A stretch of DNA of 64,000 nucleotides, taken from contig NZ_CPYD01000007.1 in NCBI RefSeq assembly GCF_001112925.1, positions 124,001 through 188,000 of the forward strand. Reading direction: 5' to 3'. This document shows, piece after piece, positions 58,879 through 64,000 of this stretch. The position numbers and the translations under genes were made by a program. This DNA comes from Yersinia nurmii (GTDB taxonomy: Bacteria; Pseudomonadota; Gammaproteobacteria; Enterobacterales; Enterobacteriaceae). Under the pieces are notes generated by a model that saw nothing but the letters and a program-made list of their open reading frames with translations, was not told the DNA's origin and searched no databases. The first letter of the stretch is position 1. Each line of letters starts with the position of its first letter.

Positions 58879-58912
58879 GCCGGATAAGCGCTGCTTGTCC
58901 GGCTTTTTTTTT
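58879..58912 (+). terminator. Terminator of the O-antigen operon after wzz
   Basis: GCCGGATAAGC / GCTTGTCCGGC hairpin with a nine-base T-run. Confidence 0.9.
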
Positions 58913-59052
58913 ATAAAAATTCTGAAGTTAGCGTTCATCCTTGTTCTCTGACCGCATTAAATCGACCTCATACCTTTTCCCTAATTATGTTTCCAGCTTG
59001 AGCTTATGCTAAAATCCACTTCCTTTTCATCTTCACACTGCCAATCAAAACA

Positions 59053-60363
59053 ATGAAATTTCCTGGTAAACGTAAATCCAAACATTATTTTCCGGTCAAT
59101 GCCCGCGATCCGTTATTACAACAAACGCAGGTTCAGGCCGAAAATGAGGTCAGCACCTCTTATATCGTCGGTATCGACCAAACCCTAGTCGATATTGAGG
59201 CCAAAGTTGATGAAGGATTTATTCAGCGCTACGGTTTGAGCCAGGGACATTCTTTAGTTATTGAAGATGATGTGGCTGAGGCTCTTTATCAGGAGTTAAC
59301 CAGCAATGGTTTGATTACCCATGAGTTTGCAGGTGGCACCATCGGTAATACATTGCATAATTACTCGGTTCTGGCTGATGACCGCTCTGTTTTACTTGGA
59401 ACCATGTGCAGCAATATAAAGATTGGCAGCTATGCCTATCGTTATCTGTGTAATACCTCAAGTCGTACTGACTTAAATTATTTGCAGGCCGTGGATGGCG
59501 CTATTGGCCGCTGTTTTACCTTGATTACTGAGAACGGAGAGCGGACTTTCGCTATCAGTCCTGGCCAAATGAATCAGCTACGCCCAGGAAGCATTCCTGA
59601 AGAAGTGATTGCAGGAGCCTCGGCTTTAGTTCTCACTGCTTATTTAGTTCGTTGTAAACCCGGTGAGCCAATGCCAGATGCCACTATGCAGGCCATCGCA
59701 TACGCTAAAAAATATCATGTGCCAGTGGTACTGACGTTGGGTACAAAATACGTCATTGCAGATAATCCTCAATGGTGGCGAGATTTCCTTAAAGAAAACG
59801 TCTCTATTTTAGCGATGAATGAAGATGAAGCGCTGGAGCTTACGGGGATCAGCGATCCATTGATGGCCGCAGATATGGCGCTGGATTGGGTCGATTTGGT
59901 GCTATGTACCGCCGGGCCAAATGGCCTTTATATGGCTGGCTATACGGAAGAAGCTGGCAAACGCCAGACTCAGCATCCTTTACTGCCGGGTACTGTTGCT
60001 GAATTCAATATGTACGAATTTAGCCGCGCAATGAGAAAAGAACATTGTGATACGCCATTCAAGATTTACTCACACATCGCTCCTTATATGGGCGGACCTG
60101 AGAAGATTATGAATACTAATGGGGCAGGGGATGGGGCATTGTCCGCAGTGTTACATGATATAGCGGCCAACGGTTATCATCGTAATAATGTTCCTAATTC
60201 AAGTAAACATGTGCGTAGTTACCTGAGCTATTCGTCTTTGGCGCAGGTTTGTAAATATGCTAATCGAGTGAGCTATCAGGTATTGAATCAGCACTCTCCT
60301 CGTCTGACGCGCGGTTTACCTGAGCGAGAGGATAGTCTGGAAGAGTCTTACTGGGAACGTTAA
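59053..60363 (+). CDS. gsk: Inosine-guanosine kinase
   Basis: Ribokinase-family (PfkB) enzyme phosphorylating inosine and guanosine to IMP and GMP, 436 residues. MKFPGKRKSKHYFPVNARDP starts the protein. FAGGTIGNTLHNYSVL is the substrate-binding glycine motif and TNGAGDGALSAVLHDIAANG, near 352, is the PfkB signature with catalytic Asp. Right boundary of the Yersinia O-antigen locus. Confidence 0.96.
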   Translation: MKFPGKRKSKHYFPVNARDPLLQQTQVQAENEVSTSYIVGIDQTLVDIEAKVDEGFIQRYGLSQGHSLVIEDDVAEALYQELTSNGLITHEFAGGTIGNTLHNYSVLADDRSVLLGTMCSNIKIGSYAYRYLCNTSSRTDLNYLQAVDGAIGRCFTLITENGERTFAISPGQMNQLRPGSIPEEVIAGASALVLTAYLVRCKPGEPMPDATMQAIAYAKKYHVPVVLTLGTKYVIADNPQWWRDFLKENVSILAMNEDEALELTGISDPLMAADMALDWVDLVLCTAGPNGLYMAGYTEEAGKRQTQHPLLPGTVAEFNMYEFSRAMRKEHCDTPFKIYSHIAPYMGGPEKIMNTNGAGDGALSAVLHDIAANGYHRNNVPNSSKHVRSYLSYSSLAQVCKYANRVSYQVLNQHSPRLTRGLPEREDSLEESYWER

Positions 60364-60377
60364 TCCAATCGCTAGAC

Positions 60378-60407
60378 AACAAAAGGCCAGCATTGCTGGC
60401 CTTTTGT
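60378..60407. terminator. Bidirectional terminator between gsk and ybaL
   Basis: ACAAAAGGCCAGCA / TGCTGGCCTTTTGT: a perfect 14-bp stem with A- and T-rich flanks for both strands. Confidence 0.9.
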
Positions 60408-60425
60408 ATTTTAATATCGGTCTAG

Positions 60426-62117
60426 TCAGATCGGGCAAGCTGCGCTTTTGACTTCTTCACTCAACGTATCGATTTTCAGCATATTTAGCATGCTGCCTGC
60501 AATCTCGCGTTCACCCATAACGACCTGATCGGCACCGCGGTCGGAAATATAAACCACCTCATCGTCATAATGCGCTCTGGCAATAATCTCAAGGTCTGGG
60601 CGTTTGAGACGCGCCGCAGCGACAATTTCACCCGCCTCATAGCCATTTGGAATGGTTAGTAACAGCCAGCGTGCGCAGTCTAGTCGAGCCAATGACATGA
60701 TTTCTGCATTGGCTGCGTTGCCCAGCACCGCGTTAATTCCTTGCTCACGCAAGGCTTCGACTCGGGTTCGGGAGTTTTCGATGACCACTAATGGAACACC
60801 GGCTGCATTGAGTTTTGATCCCAGTAGGCTACCTACGCGGCCATAACCGACTAATAAAGCGTGGTTACACAGATCGACTGGAATTTGTTTTTCTTCTTCT
60901 ACTGCTTCTTCCAGAATTTGATCTTCCATGGTTTCGGTTTTAATTAGATAGCGATCCAATAGGCTAAATAGCAATGGATTCAGCATGATAGAAAGAATGG
61001 CACTGGCTAAAACCAGATTGCGGCCATGCTCCGACATCAAACCAAGAGAGATCCCTAAACCCGCTAAAATAAAGGCGAATTCACCGATCTGCGCCAAACT
61101 GACCGAAATAGTCAGTGCAGTGCGTTTAGAGTGGCCAAACATGCGAACTAATAGGAAGGCTGCGGCAGATTTACCGAAGATAATGATAGCCAGTGAGGCG
61201 ATAACCGCTAAAGGCTCACGAACCAGAATCATCGGGTCGAAAAGCATGCCAACCGAAACAAAAAACAGGACGGCAAAGGCATCACGCAGCGGTAAGGTAT
61301 CCTGAGCCGCGCGGTGGCTGAGTTCGGACTCGTTTAACACCATACCGGCAAAAAAGGCGCCTAGGGCGAATGAGACGTCAAACAGCCCTACAGCACCGTA
61401 AGCGATACCCAGCGCTAAGACCAGCACGGCCAAGGTAAATAGCTCTCTGGAGCCGGTACTGGCGGTTTTTGCCAATATCCATGGGACAAGGCGGCGGCCA
61501 ACCACTATCATCAAGGTGATGAAGGCGATGACTTTACCAATGGTTATTGCCAATTCGGTGAATAATTGGCTCAAACTGGTATTTTCGCTACCCATAACGC
61601 CAGCGAATGCTGGTAATAACACCAATGTTAGTACCATCGCCAGATCTTCAACTATCAACCAGCCAATGGCTATTTGTCCACGTTGGCTGTCGATCAACTG
61701 CCGTTCTTCCAGTGCTCGCAGCAATACCACGGTACTGGCGGTAGACAGGCAAAGACCAAACACCAAGCCTGTGACCAGATCCCAACCCAACAGGCTCGAA
61801 AGGCCGATACCCAACAATGTGGCAACTGCGATTTGCGCTATGGCACCGGGAATAGCAATGGATTTTACAGCGAGGAGGTCTTTAAGAGAGAAATGCAGCC
61901 CAACACCGAACATTAACAGGATAACACCGATTTCAGCCAGTTCTGGCGCTAATGACGTATCGGCGACGAAACCCGGCGTGAATGGCCCGGCTAACACCCC
62001 TGCGGCGAGATATCCCACTAATGGAGAGATGCGCAGGCGGTGTGCCAGTGTACCGAGGAGGAAGGCGAGTACGAGGCCTCCTACAATCGTTGTAATCAGG
62101 GGTGTTGAGTGGTGCAT
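60426..62117 (-). CDS. ybaL: Putative monovalent cation:proton antiporter YbaL (CPA2/KefB-type)
   Basis: A 563-residue membrane protein of the CPA2 family. Twelve to thirteen helices occupy residues 1-390 (LSPLVGYLAAGVLAGPFTPG-like segment at about 28-50, FGVGLHFSLKDLL, LCLSTASTVVLLRALEERQL). The cytosolic C-terminus has an RCK/TrkA-N nucleotide-binding domain starting at ALLVGYGRVGSLLGSKL (about 419-435). Transported ion unproven. Convergent with gsk; conserved position between gsk and fsr. Confidence 0.93.
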   Translation of the reverse strand: MHHSTPLITTIVGGLVLAFLLGTLAHRLRISPLVGYLAAGVLAGPFTPGFVADTSLAPELAEIGVILLMFGVGLHFSLKDLLAVKSIAIPGAIAQIAVATLLGIGLSSLLGWDLVTGLVFGLCLSTASTVVLLRALEERQLIDSQRGQIAIGWLIVEDLAMVLTLVLLPAFAGVMGSENTSLSQLFTELAITIGKVIAFITLMIVVGRRLVPWILAKTASTGSRELFTLAVLVLALGIAYGAVGLFDVSFALGAFFAGMVLNESELSHRAAQDTLPLRDAFAVLFFVSVGMLFDPMILVREPLAVIASLAIIIFGKSAAAFLLVRMFGHSKRTALTISVSLAQIGEFAFILAGLGISLGLMSEHGRNLVLASAILSIMLNPLLFSLLDRYLIKTETMEDQILEEAVEEEKQIPVDLCNHALLVGYGRVGSLLGSKLNAAGVPLVVIENSRTRVEALREQGINAVLGNAANAEIMSLARLDCARWLLLTIPNGYEAGEIVAAARLKRPDLEIIARAHYDDEVVYISDRGADQVVMGEREIAGSMLNMLKIDTLSEEVKSAACPI

Positions 62118-62350
62118 CCAGACTCCTTCTTGTTATACGGCAGTGTTCATTCACAGCAATAGCACTAGTTTATTGCATTTGAGTGAACTTTGCGCGATAA
62201 AAATTCATATTTTGTCAATAAAATTGAAGGTTGGCCTGTAAATTGCCTGAGGTGGTCATTTGTGAGTGATATCTCATTTAGGCCTAATGGATATAAGGGT
62301 TTAAGCCAGATAATACTGCTATCTCATCCGGCTTAAGTTAGTAATAATGA

Positions 62351-63565
62351 CTACTTTTCTTCAATATTAGGCAGTAAGGCTGTGAATATCCCAAGGAGTG
62401 GCAGGAATGCACAGATTTGGTAAACCAACTCGATACTGGTTAAATCAGCAACATAACCAAGTACAGCCGCACCTAATCCCCCCATACCGAAAGCTAAACC
62501 GAAGAATAAGCCGGAAACCATGCCTACCTTTCCGGGGATTAGCTCTTGTGCATAAACCAGAATGGCAGAAAACGCTGATGCCAATATGACACCAATGATC
62601 ACCGTCAAAATGCCAATCCATTGCAGAGATACGTAGGGTAAAATAAGGGTAAATGGGGCAACACCAAGGATAGAGCCCCAAATAACGTATTTTCTCCCAA
62701 CTCTGTCCCCCAAAGGCCCGCCAATGATGGTGCCTGCGGCTACGGCAAACAAGAATACAAACAAATGGATTTGGGCGTTTTGTACTGAAACACCAAACTT
62801 ATGGATTAAATAGAAGGTGTAGTAGCTACTTATGCTGGTTAAGTAGAAATATTTGGAAAATATCAGTACTAACAGAATCGCTAAAGTGGCAATTACGGTC
62901 TTTTTAGGCAGCGTGTGTACCGGCGTCGCTATTATCGGCTTACCGGCCACTGCGCGATTTTGCATTTGATACCATTTGCTGACCTGTAATAGCACCACAA
63001 TGGCCAGTAACGCCGCCAGTGAAAACCAGCCAACATTCCCTTTACCGTAGGGGGCGATAAAGACCGCCGCCAGTAATGGGCCTAACGCGCTACCAAAATT
63101 CCCACCAACCTGAAACAGCGATTGCGCTAGCCCGTGACGCCCGCCAGATGCCATGCGTGCCACGCGGGAAGATTCAGGATGAAATACGGAGGAGCCGGTG
63201 CCAACTAGCGCCGCTGCCAACAACACCACGGGAAAAGTAGTCGCAGCGGCCAGTAATAAGATGCCCGAAAGCGTGAATCCCATACCAATAGGTAAGGAAT
63301 AAGGCTGTGGGTGCTTGTCTGTGTAGAGGCCAATCAACGGTTGCAGCATTGATGCAGTCATCTGATAGGTTAATGTAATCAAGCCGATTTGAGTGAAGCT
63401 CAGGCTGAACTCTGTCTGTAATAAAGGATAGATAGCTAAAATCAGCGATTGAATCATATCGTTTAGTAAATGAGAGACGCTTATCGCCCCTAATATGGAA
63501 AACGATGTTCGCTTTAATACATTTCCCTTAGTTTGGGAAGTTGGGGGGACGATGCGATCGGTCAT
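62351..63565 (-). CDS. fsr: MFS transporter, fosmidomycin resistance protein Fsr
   Basis: Major facilitator efflux protein, 404 residues with twelve hydrophobic helices. The N-terminal ISVSHLLNDMIQSLILAIYP (about 34-53) and the GTGSSVFHPESSRVARMASG block with downstream QSLFQVGGNFGSALGPLLAA are hallmarks of the Fsr group. In E. coli its overexpression gives fosmidomycin resistance; the native substrate is unknown. Gene order ybaL-fsr-ushA matches E. coli. The start at 63565 gives a soluble 27-residue leader before the first helix, which is usual. Confidence 0.93.
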   Translation of the reverse strand: MTDRIVPPTSQTKGNVLKRTSFSILGAISVSHLLNDMIQSLILAIYPLLQTEFSLSFTQIGLITLTYQMTASMLQPLIGLYTDKHPQPYSLPIGMGFTLSGILLLAAATTFPVVLLAAALVGTGSSVFHPESSRVARMASGGRHGLAQSLFQVGGNFGSALGPLLAAVFIAPYGKGNVGWFSLAALLAIVVLLQVSKWYQMQNRAVAGKPIIATPVHTLPKKTVIATLAILLVLIFSKYFYLTSISSYYTFYLIHKFGVSVQNAQIHLFVFLFAVAAGTIIGGPLGDRVGRKYVIWGSILGVAPFTLILPYVSLQWIGILTVIIGVILASAFSAILVYAQELIPGKVGMVSGLFFGLAFGMGGLGAAVLGYVADLTSIELVYQICAFLPLLGIFTALLPNIEEK

Positions 63566-63832
63566 GATGAGTATCAGCCTAATTTTTTTTATTGTGAAAG
63601 ATAGCGCGGTAATGGATACATGTTATGCATATCGTATGATTTTTGCTATATCCAGCATTATTTGACAGGTATCGCAAAAATGTGAAATTCAGGTGTATCT
63701 AATCGAGTTACAATGCAAACTGCATCGAGGTATCACCTTGATTCTCACAGAAATCCTGAACTATTACGCGATCTGTATTCATCAGACTGACTTTTACTCG
63801 ACCCGCTTTTGGCGATTACATGGAGATTTGCC

Positions 63833-64000
63833 ATGCGTTTTTCATTCAATACCACAGCATGCGCGTTGGCCGTAACATTGGCCTTTGCCCCCGGATGGGC
63901 CAGCGCTTGGGAAAAAGATAAAACTTACGACATTACTGTCCTGCACACTAACGATCATCACGGCCATTTCTGGCAAAACGATCACGGTGAATATGGCCTG
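63833..64000 (+). CDS. ushA: UDP-sugar hydrolase / 5'-nucleotidase UshA (partial, 5' end)
   Basis: Only the first 56 codons lie inside the window. The signal peptide MRFSFNTTACALAVTLAFAP is cleaved after WASA near residue 25. The first metallophosphatase motif is seen in ITVLHTNDHHGHFW, with the Asp and His ligands of the calcineurin-like domain. ATG 63833 is preceded by GGAG at 63822-63825. Periplasmic enzyme degrading UDP-glucose and nucleotides. Gene order ybaL-fsr-ushA supports the call. Confidence 0.93.
   Translation, partial: MRFSFNTTACALAVTLAFAPGWASAWEKDKTYDITVLHTNDHHGHFWQNDHGEYGL

Overview
The window is chromosomal DNA from a Yersinia (Enterobacterales, Yersiniaceae). The evidence is core gene order (cof, decR, mdlAB, glnK-amtB, tesB, ybaY, ffs; acrRAB, mscK, priC, apt, dnaX-ybaB-recR, htpG, adk, hemH; gsk, ybaL, fsr, ushA), a 67-residue YmoA with its YmoB/TomB partner, and an O-antigen cluster between hemH and gsk, which is the Yersinia position for this locus. 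I could not fix the species from sequence alone. No tRNA, rRNA operon, insertion sequence, prophage or CRISPR array was seen.

Region 1 (1-10763): sugar/cofactor phosphatase cof; a divergent pair of a PLP-dependent cysteine desulfhydrase-like enzyme and the Lrp-family regulator decR; the heterodimeric ABC exporter mdlAB; the nitrogen-regulated pair glnK-amtB behind a textbook NtrC site and sigma-54 promoter; tesB, ybaY, an alkyltransferase-like DNA repair protein, and the 4.5S SRP RNA.

Region 2 (10764-16360): the temperature/virulence modulator pair ymoB-ymoA, an unrecognised 117-residue gene, a gene-poor AT-rich stretch, and a zinc-starvation island. The island holds a three-gene metal ABC transporter plus the cysteine-free ribosomal protein paralogue L31B and the L36B gene (the latter only 47 codons), with a near-perfect Zur palindrome in front of rpmE2 and a weaker one in front of the transporter.

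Region 3 (16361-40679): the acrAB efflux pump with its acrR repressor and a perfect operator palindrome; ychN; the giant mechanosensitive channel mscK; rsmS-priC; ybaN; apt; a tctCBA/tctDE tripartite tricarboxylate transporter with its own two-component system, inserted between apt and dnaX; dnaX with an intact programmed -1 frameshift cassette; ybaB-recR; htpG with a sigma-32 promoter; adk; hemH.

Region 4 (40680-58912): a Wzx/Wzy-type O-antigen cluster starting at a JUMPstart/ops element. ddhDABC make CDP-4-keto-3,6-dideoxyhexose, and a following SDR probably reduces it. manB, manC, gmd and fcl make GDP-mannose and GDP-L-fucose, and gmm hydrolyses GDP-mannose. Three glycosyltransferases, the flippase wzx, the polymerase wzy and the chain-length regulator wzz complete it. 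No initiating sugar-phosphate transferase is present, so initiation is probably by WecA encoded elsewhere. The gene set predicts a four-sugar unit: N-acetylhexosamine plus mannose, fucose and a 3,6-dideoxyhexose. The middle of the cluster (the SDR through the second transferase) is clearly more AT-rich than its flanks.

Region 5 (58913-64000): gsk, then ybaL and fsr on the opposite strand, and the first 56 codons of ushA, cut by the window end.
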